This document shows, in pieces, positions 48,401-56,556 of a stretch of 64,000 nt of DNA. The notes beneath the pieces were generated by a model, which made no database searches, was not told the origin of the DNA, and worked only from the letters and a program-made list of their open reading frames with translations. Position 1 is the first letter of the stretch. Every line of letters starts with the position of its first letter. This DNA comes from Limnoperna fortunei (lineage: Eukaryota; Mollusca; Bivalvia; Mytilida; Modiolidae): the NCBI GenBank assembly GCA_944474755.1, contig OX104115.1, forward strand, positions 36,529,080 through 36,593,079, written 5' to 3'. The position numbers and the translations under genes are program-made.

Positions 48401-51400
48401 TGTTTATTACGGTTGTATTACCTAATTAAACATTAGATCTTCCTGGCAAAGCCTGTTTAAAAGCAATTCGTAAAGTTGGAATCTGCACTTTGTGTTCTTT
48501 TTGATTCCTCGACATGTTAAAATAATTAGACATTTTGTTCCTATTATATATATGCATTTTCGATGGAAACGGCCACGAAATATTCCGATTTATACAAACG
48601 TAAATAAATTAAGTTCTAATTGTAGAATTAAATTTTCGGAAATTATATTTTTTAACAAATCGGGTTTAATGGAGACTGCAGTCTCATTATCCAAAAATTA
48701 GGAAAAAGATAAGAATAAAACAACAATGTCACTTGTATGAATTATTTGACAGCTAAAATAATGACTTCACACCAAGTTCACGTTTGAATATATCTTCTTC
48801 TAATAATATAAATAATAATAAGAAATTGTGGGTTTAACCACGTTTTATGGCATACTAAACCTTCCGCTTCCAATACTGTAGTATGAGAGTTGGTTATATG
48901 TCTGGGTATCATATTCCAATAGTCAATAATAATCATCGCAGCACATTCAATGTGTACTGATTTAACAAATTGCAAAAACTATCTACGGTCATAGTTTCAA
49001 ACGATATTTTTCAACAAGGAAATAATATCTATAGTAAAACTTGGTTTGTAAGTTTATTCCGTTAAGCTCTTGCATACCTGATCAGTGTAGAAATATAGAC
49101 AACGTATACAAGTGAAGCTGGAATATTGCTGCATAAGTGAGGAAAATTTTTACTGCTATCTTCGACACATTACAGAGCTGACAAAATGCTTAAAGTGGCG
49201 TTAAAACCTATTTAAACTATAAAACAATCATGTACTTACTAATCATTTTTGCTTCAGACGACGACGGTGATGGAATATCTGATGAGGATTGTGCCACGCC
49301 TGCTCCAGGTAAGGAAGATATTATGTAAACATTCTTGGATAATATAATATTGTTTCCATTTTCATTGATGGTTCAGCATTTGGTCGAAAACTTAATATAA
49401 TTCTGAAATAATTCAAGGTTATTCGTTCAATCGCACATTTTTATTGTCACAAGAAAACTATTTGAAAATGGCACCGGGGGATACATCGATTTATTGGTTT
49501 AGACACAATTTAATTTCCCAACGCGACAGCGCATTAAATGGAAATAGTACAGTGTCGAAAGACAAATAAGTCGCTTTCAGAGGTGCTGTTTAGTGACTGT
49601 TTTACTATACTGAATACATTTTATAAGATAATTTAAATAACATGTATGCAAACGTTAACCTAAAATTTCATGCATTTTGGCTAAACCGCGCAAAAATAAC
49701 GAATATCCAGTCAAGTTCAAGCCTTAGTCTCCAAATATAGAAATCCAGTAAAGTACTATCAACGACATTTCCATAAATTTTAGTACGTTAACCGTTTATC
49801 TCTAAATATGAACGATCGCAAGACATGTAATCAAAGAAATATTACTCAGCAAATATTTCCATTTTAATGAAATAGAAGTATTCTTGATATTGGTTTTCAC
49901 AACTTGAAGTGATTGAGTTTAATAATTGTATTTGTATTTGATTAGCTGATTTGAATACTTTTATGGCCAGTGTGAAGTAATTTAGTTATTTTAAGACGAA
50001 TGATATGTTAAGATAAAGGAGATTTATTATAAACATTCATTAACAATTCAAAATTCAAATTTGCATCAAAATCCTTACATATCAGCCACTGTGAGAAAGG
50101 CGTGTAGAAAGACGGTGAATATTTTTATGGTTGAATGAATGCGAATCTACCTAAATGTTTGGGGAAAAACTAAACAATTCTAAACTGTTTTAGTAATGAG
50201 AAATATTGTTATTTAATAAATATTTTACTTTCAGTTGATGGACAGTGGGGTACTTGGAGTTCCTTTGGAGCATGTTCTGTGTCGTGTAACACATATGGTG
50301 CTGCTGTGGTAGCTGGAACATACACAAGAACCAGATCATGCGACAACCCAGCACCAATGTATGACGGACTGCAGTGTGTTGGTAACGATTCTGAGACTAC
50401 ATCTTGTACTTCATCAACATATTGTCCAAGTAAGATCACATAAAATATACACCGTTCTTAAAATGGTTTGAATCTGATTTTGCCGTACACAAGTTTGCTT
50501 ATCAATATATCTCATTTATAAGGACTGAAAAATCAAATCTAAAGCATACGTCAAGTGCGATTTTCACACTTCAGAATCATGATCTGAAAACCACACAGAT
50601 AGTCGAATATCTCGATTTTATGCTATGTTTCAACAAGTTTTGACCTTACATTATTTGTTTACGTGGCTGATATGCTAGATACTACAAAATGAAAACTACC
50701 ATTTAATGTATTTTCCAGATTTTTTTTCAGTTTGTTTTGTTGCGAATCATTACTTATGTCCGAGAAATTTTAGTATGCAATATATTGAGGGAAAATAAGA
50801 ATCGTGGCCATCTTTGAATTTGAGATGGAAACTAAAGGACGCCAAAATCGTGACATATCAAATAGAATCTGCAGTAGTCATGTTTGACTTTTATATTGAG
50901 CTTTGCATGTTAGTTGATGAATCAGTCGTTGTGGTCACATAAATTGAATAATTTGAGAAATTAATCTTAAACCTTGTTAGTTAAAACTATGCTTGTTTCT
51001 TATCCTTTAATGATAAGTAAGTTAGTCTTTGAAATATTTTTACAGTAAACGGTGGATTTAGCGCATGGACTGCTTGGTCGTCATGCTCAGTAACATGCGC
51101 GAATGGCACTCAAACAAGGTCGAGAACATGTACTAATCTTACCCCACAATATGGCGGAGCTTCTTGCAGCGGAAGTACATCAGAAACGCAAACATGCACT
51201 TTCACCACATGCCCAAGTATGTAGTTTTGTTCAATCAAGGCATCATTTTTATGAAATATATTGGATATTTTGTCTAGGTACTTGCATTGAAAACTTGATT
51301 CTAAATATGCATTTGATATGTACATCCCAGAGATTATGGGTTTATTCTTTTCCTTAACAATATTCATCACAGGATTTTTCTCTTGTAAATTTCTTTCCTA

Positions 51401-51950
51401 TACAGGTTTAGGTTCACGAGTAAATAGAATGCATTTTGGCATGAAATATATGATTAGACATTATGTTATGTCAAGATAACAAAACTTTAGTGCATGTTAT
51501 TGCAGTTTTACAAATTTCTTGATTTTCTTGCATCGGTAATAGATTTCAGGAATTTTCTCAATTATCAACTATATATCCTTGTGAATAGTTTCGTCAAACA
51601 ATCAAATAAGTCCGATGGTTGCAGTTGTATTAAGGAACGGGTAATGCAAACTAGCTTCTGCAAAAATCTCATTTTTACTAGTTTTCTGAAATATAAATTG
51701 TAGGTTTTTGAGTGAATTGTTGAAAATAAATACAAATATACATTTTTGTACAGTTGACGGACACTATACATTATGGACGGCTTGGGGCACATGTTCACTT
51801 ACATGCGGTAGAGGAACACAAGAGCGAACAAGATCGTGTACAAATCCAGCACCTCAGTATGGTGGGGCACTATGTGTAGGAGCTGCTTTAGAATCTCAGA
51901 GTTGTAACACGCAGATCTGTCCCAGAAAGTGTAGGGTTTTGAAGAAATAG
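23891..51950 (+). CDS. Secreted IgGFc-binding-like / MopE-like / TSP1 multidomain protein, intact copy (nine exons)
   Basis: Nine GT-AG exons join in one frame: 23,891-23,948, 44,186-44,248, 45,608-45,844, 46,711-47,741, 48,269-48,368, 49,258-49,308, 50,235-50,429, 51,046-51,216 and 51,754-51,950. The total is 2,103 nt, 700 residues plus stop, and intron phases match at every junction (phase 1 except phase 0 after exon 4). Domain order is a hydrophobic leader, an IgGFc-binding-protein N-terminal-like domain (about residues 41-463), a DGLDNDCDGKIDE metal-binding motif, an Asp-rich DDDGDGISDEDC linker and three TSP1 repeats. This implies a secreted, Cys-rich, probably adhesive or recognition protein. 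Its in vivo role is not known from sequence. Intron 1 is about 20 kb because it absorbed insertions. Joining exon 1 to exon 2 is the least certain step, because exon 2 also looks like a leader. The pseudogene in the left arm is the closest relative. Confidence 0.72.
23971..24000 (+). repeat. Head hairpin of unit A
   Basis: AAGTCGC, C, CAAAAC, loop GAA, GTTTTG, GCGACTT: a 13-bp stem with one bulged C. It is followed by ATTGTTTTT, GTTTCTT and a CTT/ATT microsatellite. Confidence 0.85.
24040..24069 (+). repeat. Head hairpin of unit B
   Basis: Same layout as head A with one base changed next to the loop, followed by ATTGTTTTTGCACCGTTTCT. Confidence 0.85.
24100..25158 (+). mobile_element. Hairpin-headed unit C (innermost)
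   Basis: The head ATGTCGCCCC pairs with GGGGCGACAT over 10 bp around loop AGACTTTGTC. The tail at about 25,118 reads GGGCGACAT, matching this head's variant base, then the hairpin TGCTATTGC, TC, GCAATGGCA and ATTCTAG. TTATT lies on both sides, suggesting a target-site duplication. It contains a tandem pair of about 170-bp repeats (24,647-24,780 and 24,818-24,950). Confidence 0.72.
25786..26640 (+). mobile_element. Hairpin-headed unit D
   Basis: Head at 25,786-25,816: AAGTCGCC and GGCGACTT outer stem, CAC, GAA loop, GTG inner stem. Tail near 26,601: GGCGACTT followed by a different hairpin, ACGTTTC, GG, GAAACGT. The body has two related modules (26,044-26,120 and 26,340-26,430) that share GAAAATTGGTATACTGATAC. 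Confidence 0.7.
27262..31200. other. Intron 1 of intact copy, mirror of 7,560-10,960
   Basis: No coding exon found. It contains a CCTAAGAC-word cluster (28,150-28,340, and 28,780-28,880 in an insert absent from the left arm) and long AT-rich runs with ATATCAGA/ATATCAAA words (29,050-29,720). An 80-residue open frame at 28,066-28,305 is not kept in the left arm. Confidence 0.5.
31203..31270 (+). repeat. Head of hairpin-headed unit E
   Basis: AAGTCTCCC, then ACGAAGT around the loop, then GGAAACTT, followed by ATTGTTTTT, GTTTCTTTT and CTT repeats. The matching tail GGGAGACTT plus hairpin lies at 43,811-43,840, so unit E spans the two retrotransposons. The tail is also present in the left arm (7,181-7,200); the head is not. 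Confidence 0.65.
31280..32277 (+). pseudogene. Retrotransposon ORF1 (Gag-like, CCHC), copy 1
   Basis: The first part (31,280-31,483) reads SNLDDVELLCSDGLSIGDEF. After a frameshift and a small deletion the part at 31,631-32,277 carries the CCHC knuckle CFKCKQIGHIQSRC (C-x2-C-x4-H-x4-C), then a Ser/Thr/Glu-rich tail. Such ORF1 proteins bind the element's RNA. The frame break makes it a pseudogene. Confidence 0.82.
34336..34925. repeat. Short-word repeat block replacing part of ORF2, copy 1
   Basis: About 590 bp with no match in copy 2. From 34,540 it is made of degenerate words GACTGNNACAACGG, GTCTGTGACAG, CAGTC and their complements, in both orientations. A direct repeat AATAATTACCAGGCGTT occurs at its start (34,376) and middle (34,528). 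No coding potential. Confidence 0.7.
35392..35808 (+). other. GC-rich insert in ORF2 C-terminus, copy 1
   Basis: This stretch is clearly richer in GC than the rest of the element and stays in frame. It encodes a Pro/Ser/Arg-rich segment (SSPRISCPE, SRVGCPE) then WIATQAKMATYVTLQHLRT. It separates the IFGP block from RLAIEFAYYRF, which are close together in related ORF2 proteins. It is also present in copy 2 at 41,078-41,487. Confidence 0.65.
35985..36164 (+). repeat. 3' UTR hairpin block, copy 1
   Basis: ACATGGACTGG and CCAGTCCATGT form a perfect 11-bp stem (36,013-36,040, loop CGTGTA). GACTTTG and CAAAGTC follow (36,042-36,065), and TTTAAACTG / CAGTTTAAA form a third stem (about 36,112-36,140). 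The same block occurs twice in copy 2. Confidence 0.78.
36418..37399 (+). pseudogene. Retrotransposon ORF1 (Gag-like, CCHC), copy 2
   Basis: 36,418-36,936 reads CSDGLSIGDEFIGVQCLDK through the knuckle CFKCKQMGHIQSRC; a small deletion then shifts the frame, and the acidic tail (EEEDIDIESTSSDLSEQNL) continues at 37,127-37,399. Between the two is one further stop. Confidence 0.82.
37536..41487 (+). pseudogene. Retrotransposon ORF2, copy 2 (near full length, frameshifted)
   Basis: Endonuclease 37,536-38,353 with GDFNC, AARLDRIYIS and YSDHDYV. A TGA after LSWR is shared with copy 1. Reverse transcriptase 38,747-39,595: FYKTFW, NWRPVSLL, motif A DQEKAFDRVHHG, motif B RRGIRQGCSLSGQLY, and YADD at about 39,565-39,576, one frame away from motif B. 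Thumb and C-terminal pieces follow at 39,779-40,378 and 40,432-40,998, then the GC-rich insert. Each break is small, so decay looks fairly recent. Confidence 0.85.
41078..41487 (+). other. GC-rich insert in ORF2 C-terminus, copy 2
   Basis: Counterpart of 35,392-35,808, with the same reading frame (SSPRISCPE, WIATQAKMATYVTLQHLRT). Confidence 0.65.
41650..42410 (+). repeat. Tandemly doubled 3' UTR, copy 2
   Basis: Two successive 3' UTRs start ATTGTAAACCGCGATG. Each has the 11-bp ACATGGACTGG hairpin (41,683-41,710 and 42,066-42,093). Only the second ends in AATAAAGGGTATTG. Confidence 0.8.
42418..42495 (+). repeat. CTT then ATT microsatellite
   Basis: About twelve CTT triplets followed by a long ATT run. 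It is the right half of the microsatellite of unit E, split by the retrotransposon pair. Confidence 0.9.
42496..43260 (+). mobile_element. Hairpin heads F and G with body sequence
   Basis: Heads near 42,499 and 42,567 both contain CAAACGAAGTTTG (GAA loop), each followed by ATTGTTTTT and GTTTC boxes. The body has TGAACTTGTC and three ATGGCCGC words (42,764, 42,782, 42,918). A CA/TA-rich run lies at 42,983-43,015. No protein recognised. Confidence 0.65.
43250..43760. repeat. Four tandem units of about 131 bp (two dimers)
   Basis: GGTACC or AGTACC anchors at 43,310, 43,443, 43,570 and 43,704. Units alternate between a GGAGGTCCGAG type and a GGGAGGGT type, so the higher-order repeat is a dimer. 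Each contains TATAACTCCTTATGAT and a GCCCCGCC word. Confidence 0.82.
44186..44248 (+). CDS. Exon 2, second hydrophobic leader-like exon
   Basis: A 63-nt exon lies between a TTATTGACAG acceptor and a GTAAGA donor, phase 1 on both sides. It encodes a segment containing LAVVLLLLVYAAVPPVSPA. In the left arm the equivalent exon has an ATG at this point (7,071-7,073); here the ATG is AAG. So either this exon is internal and follows exon 1, giving two hydrophobic stretches in a row, or it was once a first exon and this copy lost its start. Confidence 0.6.
44970..45000. repeat. CA microsatellite
   Basis: A CACACA run in intron 2, with a shorter GTGTGT mirror at 6,271-6,290. Confidence 0.85.
45608..45844 (+). 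CDS. Exon 3, first part of IgGFc-binding-like domain
   Basis: The exon starts after a GTTTTAG acceptor and ends at AACG followed by the donor GTAAGA. It reads GPDNRGKLFIVGFGQNEN, then an ELFVTTP segment with alternating beta-strand pattern, the usual opening of IgGFc-binding protein N-terminal domains (GxxFxVxFxxN, LxLxVTxP). The open frame runs past the donor to an in-frame stop, so the donor must be used. Joining to exon 4 gives RAYNAIQIVADDEVIAYG, a sensible family continuation. Confidence 0.8.
46711..47741 (+). CDS. Exon 4, main part of IgGFc-binding-like domain
   Basis: A 1,031-nt exon lies between a GATTCTAG acceptor and a GTATGT donor and is fully open. Family signatures include DAYLALPVDVLGLEYYTVSW near the start, GVLGGNQRTNIG, DHLVEQLAPVTTWGKNFVT and a final ISIFGGYLYGQ block. 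These match the repeated beta-rich architecture of the IgGFc-binding protein N-terminal family, seen in secreted animal mucin-like and adhesion proteins. The left-arm copy (3,481-4,511) has identical length but two stops. Confidence 0.88.
48269..48368 (+). CDS. Exon 5, MopE-like metal-binding motif
   Basis: A 100-nt exon after TTTTGCAG, ending before GTAATA. It encodes ICTKTTTVEG followed by DGLDNDCDGKIDEELC, the DxxDNDCDGxxDE signature of the putative metal-binding motif family typified by MopE. The acidic residues suggest Ca or other divalent metal binding; that is family knowledge, not shown here. The exon is conserved at 2,866-2,965 on the minus strand. Confidence 0.82.
49258..49308 (+). 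CDS. Exon 6, Asp-rich linker
   Basis: A 51-nt phase 1-1 exon between TTGCTTCAG and GTAAGG encoding DDDGDGISDEDCATPAP. It resembles one turn of a TSP3 or EF-like calcium loop (DxDxDGxxD) and continues the acidic region of exon 5 toward the TSP1 repeats. The left-arm twin is at 1,725-1,775. Confidence 0.8.
50235..50429 (+). CDS. Exon 7, TSP1 repeat 1
   Basis: A 195-nt phase 1-1 exon between TTTCAG and GTAAGA. It encodes a TSP1 repeat: WGTWSSFGACSVSC opening, TRTRSCDNPAP core, six cysteines and a terminal YCP. The WxxW word is a C-mannosylation candidate. An insertion after the CSVSC lengthens the first loop compared with repeats 2 and 3. The left-arm twin at 574-768 is also open. Confidence 0.88.
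51046..51216 (+). CDS. Exon 8, TSP1 repeat 2
   Basis: A 171-nt phase 1-1 exon between TTTTTACAG and GTATGT. It encodes a canonical TSP1 repeat: FSAWTAWSSCSVTC, TRSRTC, PQYGGASC and a final TCP. CSVTCANG fits the O-fucosylation pattern CxxS/TCxxG, and WTAW fits C-mannosylation. It lies just beyond the point where the left arm runs off the window, so its mirror partner cannot be checked. Confidence 0.88.
51754..51950 (+). CDS. Exon 9, TSP1 repeat 3 fused to duplicated flank, with stop
   Basis: The acceptor is TTTTGTACAG. The exon encodes TSP1 repeat 3 (LWTAWGTCSLTCGRG, TRSCTNPAPQYGGALC, then ICP) plus a short tail RKCRVLKK and TAG. The other TSP1 exons end at CCAA followed by a GT donor; here CCCA is followed by GAAAG, so the donor is gone. 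From about 51,929 the DNA matches the flank of the Tc1-like element (20,487 onward). The stop therefore comes from sequence joined to a truncated exon. An AATAAA lies at 51,982-51,987, so a short 3' UTR is plausible. Confidence 0.75.
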
Positions 51951-51981
51951 GAATCTGTCAACGTGTAGTCAAGATCTGACA

Positions 51982-51987
51982 AATAAA
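51982..51987 (+). terminator. Candidate poly(A) signal of intact gene
   Basis: AATAAA 32 bp after the TAG of exon 9. The same word occurs at 20,535 in the right arm, so it comes with the duplicated flank rather than the gene's original 3' end. Confidence 0.5.
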
Positions 51988-54900
51988 GCTTGTAAAGTGT
52001 TCTTTGCCATAATTCTTCAAATTTTAGTAAAGTGCCAGTAAAAGTGGCTTGTTACATATTTGAATCTTTAGTTCGTCCTATATTAACACACCATTACGAG
52101 ATATACATGTATTCTTAATGGTCTATAGAGCAAAATGTTGAAATAAAGATAATAGAGACATTGATGAATTATCAGTTATAGATAAATCCTATTTGAAAAA
52201 TTGAAATTTAATTTCTGAAAAATGTGTTAAAAATAAAAAAGCTCCCCAAAACTTAGAGGTTAGAATAGATCTTGGTATATTACCCAATGTGTCATTAATT
52301 CAAACATAATCAACAATATATTTCTCAAGATTAAATAACAACTAGCTTAACGCACTCCTGAAGGAAGCATTAAATTTAACTAAAATAAAAGGATATCTCT
52401 CATCTTTCATGTTTCTCTTATGCTAAAACTTTATTGAATATAAAACTTAAATTTGGATGAAATAGGCGATTGTTAAAACTTCAAAGACACAGAAAAAAGA
52501 TTAGTTATATAAATTTAGTAATAATAATTATGAAAGTTTTACTTCACGCACCCAAACAAACAAACTAGAAAATAATTTGACAAATTTAGGACCAGCGACC
52601 ATAATTTATTCATAGAAACAGGAAGATATATAAATATCCCCGGATTGTGAGACTGTCCTGGATGTAACAAACAGAGGATGAATTGGATGTCTTTTTTATG
52701 TAGAATTAATATGATAGACAATGAAATTTAACACATAATTACATTGAAAATTACTCTGAATTTAAATATAAGAGAAAAACAGAACAATTTGGTTTTACGA
52801 AATCTCTTAATACCCGACGATATTAAAGCAGTCATCTCTTTCATTAAACAGTCATTAGAACTGAGGAGAAAAGACATGAGTATAGTTTAATATTGTATTT
52901 TGTGTGAATTTACGTTTAATTGTTTGTATATTTACATGATGTTATATAATGACACAAATTGGCCTTAGTCTGTCGATACGGAATGAAATTATTAAATACA
53001 TTTTTCCTTGCAAGGATAAAAGAGTAAAGCAAGACATAATTATACGGGATCAACTAGTTTGTTCTAGTTCATTCACCAAAAACGACTGTTGACGTGGGGT
53101 CAATGATTAGTTCTACTGAAATAATCAAAGGTTGTTTTTTTGGAGCCATTTAGTGTGTCGTACTAGAATGTCAAAGATCTGGTGGTTATGTACCATTAAA
53201 ACAGATAATGGAATGATAACAAAGGGTTGGACAGTTAGATCTTTCGGCGTGGACCGGAGACTCGGAGTCAAAACGCTTGCATTCAACACGATTAGCCGCA
53301 ATCAACCATTGAGTTAGTGTACAATTTTAATGATTATATTACGTACTGTATCTGTAATTAGACAGTGACAATTAACTGTGAAGTTTAAAAGAACGGCATT
53401 TCTATACGTTTGAGCATATAAAGAAACATATTTATTATAAGAATGGCGTTGCAGTTTAGAAATAGATCCATATTTCATTACAGTAAAGAATAATTATTTA
53501 AATGAGCACACCCAACTGTCGACTGTGCATTTACTCGAACAGCTATTGTTGGTCGTTGGTTTAACTCGTGTTGAGCAGATGGTTATTTTGCATGTAATAT
53601 GAAAGTAAGCTTCAAATATTGACATGTGAAATTTATTAATCACGTTAATAACATCATACAATTTTGAAAAATTAGTATCTAACACATACATTCTTTCTAT
53701 CTTCTCGGTTGTCAAAGCTTCGAACCTTTTTCAGCCGAGCTTGTCGACACTACAACAGAGTTCGATATTTCGACATCTTCTTTCTTATTTCAAATTTTAA
53801 CAAGAAAAAAGTACATGCAAAAATAATATTCAAAGAAGTTCCGTTATATTTCTTATTTTGTACATGCAATAATAATGTTCAAAGAAGTTACGTTATATTC
53901 TCACTTTGGTCCGATTCTGCTTATGAATATTTTGCATACTGTTGATATAAGCGTGAAACATTTGACTTTAATGTATCTTGTTAATTATATACAGTTATAG
54001 CCTTGATTTACAGGCAAATATCAAACACGACCGAGGAAAAATAACCTTTCAAAATATAGTAATTATTGATTTTAATGAAGTCTATGAAATGCCTTTACTG
54101 TAATATTATACTGAACTAAACACAAACATCAACGTGTACATACTTTGATGGGGACTGAGTAACCAAACCCTTTCGCATTTGGCGCACTTGTTCGCGTCGA
54201 ACAAGAACTAGTTATATCATTTCCATAGAGAAATAACTGATATTTAACAAACATCGTTTAGTCACACTTTAGAACCTTTAAATAGATTGTAGAAATGCAA
54301 TTATCAAGTCGTAACACAAAGTTAATTTTTAGTTGACTTCTGCCTTTTTGTAAACACCTCAAAACATTTCTCTTTAATATTCATAACTCTTAATACTATT
54401 TTGCTATTTCACACCTTATAACTGTTATCAGAAAGACCATGTTGGTAGTTAACCATCTAATGACCAGTGCTAAATACTTAGAATTCAAGTCCGGCTCTCA
54501 CCTGTGGTAAGATATTCTCTACTTTAACTTTAAATGACAATGAATGTCAGTTTTCTGTTCCTGGCGAAGGATAAAAGCAGGTTCTCGTGCTTGCTCGCAA
54601 ACAAAACCCAAACGCCATCATCCTGCTGAGCGATTTCTACTAAATTGCATATGGTCAATTTGAACTGAAACTGCGTACCACATCAACATTTAATACCTGA
54701 CGTTTTTGGAGTAAAAAGTAAAACGAAAATATGTGGACAAACAATGAAAAATGAAAGTCTTAAAACAATGCTAAATAATGTTATATATTAGATTATTGAT
54801 TAGGGATATATACTTTATTTTGTCAATCGCACAATATAAAGGTATCCAAAAGTATTATTTAAATTTCACACTATAATGTTGAGTTTTTAGCATGACAACG

Positions 54901-55054
54901 TTGACTAGAAATGCTATTATTTCAGCCCTTATCCCTTCGCAAATTTACCTATTGCCGAAGGATTTGCATTTATTTTATTAGTTTTCTTCCAATCAAAAAG
55001 ATTACACAAAATTAATATAAATAGGGACAAAGGTAAAAATATGAAACAGGTTGG

Positions 55055-55062
55055 TATATAAT
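55055..55062 (+). promoter_or_regulatory. TATA box of third partial copy
   Basis: TATATAAT 52 bp before the ATG at 55,107, with the longer upstream block also seen in the left arm. Confidence 0.62.
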
Positions 55063-55106
55063 AGATCCGACATCATTCTTGGTAGTATCACTAGTATCAC
55101 TGAGTA

Positions 55107-55164
55107 ATGTTTCTTCTAAGACTTTTAGCCCTGTGTGTCCTCATCGGTTTTTTCAAGACAGCAG
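55107..55164 (+). CDS. Orphan leader exon of third copy
   Basis: ATG then MFLLRLLALCVLIGFFKTA, ending in phase 1 at GTAAAA. The promoter, leader and donor are intact, but no IgGFc-binding-like exon follows before the window ends. Compared with the other copies, residues 2-3 and 5-6 differ while the hydrophobic core is kept. It may splice to exons outside the window or be a dead end. Confidence 0.5.
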
Positions 55165-55299
55165 GTAAAATATATTATTTCATATTTTTAATGTATTATG
55201 GCATAAATGATAGCTAATTAGTAATTGTTTATTCTTTTGGTTGGTTATTGCCAGTGTGTCGATACCAATGATGATTGACTTCCGATGTTGACATGAAAT

Positions 55300-56015
55300 T
55301 TTGTATTTGTTTTAAAATTAATTAAATCATTTTCAATTTCAGTAAACGCTTCGTCAGTGGAATATTTATTATATTCTGGTGGCACATAGATACAACCTAT
55401 TAAAAAGTTTTCTCTTAAAACAAATTCACAGTTTCTGAAATGTACTAGGTATTTTTCTAAATTCTGTTTACAAATCACAATTACACCACCTGATTTCTTG
55501 TAACATAGTTTCCTTTGTTAACTGTAATAAGGATATGTATTTGGTAATTTAATATCATCAAATTTATCAGTTTTTGTTTCATTAAAAACAAGAATATCAT
55601 ATGTATTAATAAGTAAGTCAAAATCGGGGTTCAAAAGCTTAGCTTTGAGTCCACATACATTCAGATGAGTAATATTCAGTTTATTTAGAAATTCATTGTT
55701 ATTGTCTGATGCGTTGAACTATCGATGGTGTATTAATGGGGGTCATTGCGGGTTGTTGGTTCATATGGTCGGCCGTCCACTATCAGTTTATTATATACCA
55801 TTGTAGCGCGTTTACCCATTCTCGGGAATTTGTTGAGTTTCGGTTACAGTTTTTTCCTTCTTTCAGCTATTTCAGCCGGGTACTGTTGTGATATTGAGTA
55901 TTGTGGCTTTTGTTTTAGTTTAAAAGCAGATTTTCGTATGTGTTCGTGGTCCTTGTAATTTGCGAATTTAGCAATTATGCTTCGTGGTTTGCCATCGTTT
56001 CCGTTTATTGACGGA
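55300..56015 (-). pseudogene. L1-like element, ORF1 C-terminus and ORF2 endonuclease start
   Basis: On the minus strand 56,010-55,740 reads GNDGKPRSIIAKFANYKDH, then GKRATMVYNKLIVDGRPYEP, the C-terminal pattern of L1-type ORF1 proteins, with one stop. Next, 55,690-55,300 reads INTYDILVFNETKTD, then CKQNLEKYLVHF and FLIGCIYVPPEYNKYSTDEA, the start of an APE endonuclease. The element is cut at about 55,300 against the third gene copy: its 3' half is missing. Confidence 0.75.
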
Positions 56016-56556
56016 TACGTACAAATTAATAATTTAAAAATAAAACGAATTCTGCGTCATTTGTATATAATAACATTTATAATAAAAAAAACGCAAGTAT
56101 TCAAAACAATATTGTTAACACAATGTCTCGTTCTAAAAAAATGACATAAATAAACATATTTAAAGAAAAAACTGTTTTCTTTATATTATATAATTATGCA
56201 AATTTCTTTAAGGCAGGACATATCTGCGGGTCGCGCCCCGTAAGCCTTAAAAAAACTTCGTTTTAATGCACATCACTACCGACGAGGCAAATGTTTTCTT
56301 TTCGTAATCCATTATTGATTGATATTTTTTTTATTTCCGCGACTCGTGATTTCGGCCTATTTTATTTTCTACGATCTGTTACCTGTATATTTTTTGTCAA
56401 ATATTAAGCCGACCCGACTCCCCCAATCAGTAACATGTTTATTTCAGATTTAGAAAAGGACGTGGCCTCTTTTTACTAGTTACTTAAATGTATGCCTGCG
56501 TGTTTTTATTTAGTCTACAACATTTTTAAATACAATTATAAAACTGTTGTGTATAA

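Larger units (their letters stand above)
18347..51016. repeat. Right arm of giant inverted duplication
   Basis: This is the reverse complement of 1-16,341, interrupted by sequence absent from the left arm: 23,971-27,250 (nested hairpin-headed units), most of 31,203-43,260 (two L1/Tx1-like retrotransposons and hairpin heads) and about 330 bp near 28,755-29,090. It carries the intact gene copy on the plus strand. Smaller arm-specific indels occur; for example the left arm lacks the equivalent of about 23,335-23,745. Exon and intron order is collinear throughout. Confidence 0.93.
51929..55300 (+). repeat. Third, direct copy of the gene's upstream unit
   Basis: This stretch repeats 20,487-23,970 plus 27,262-27,360 in the same orientation. 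It lacks the Tc1-like element on its left and has no hairpin-headed insertion after exon 1. It begins inside the end of exon 9 of the intact gene and stops at about 55,300, where an antisense L1-like endonuclease fragment starts. It shares a 27-bp block (near 54,440) with the left arm that the right arm lacks. Confidence 0.88.

Noticed and set aside
1..51016. The inverted duplication as a pure assembly artefact
   Set aside because: Arms differ by point changes, stops, deletions and whole transposon insertions. A misjoin of two haplotypes is still possible and needs long reads.
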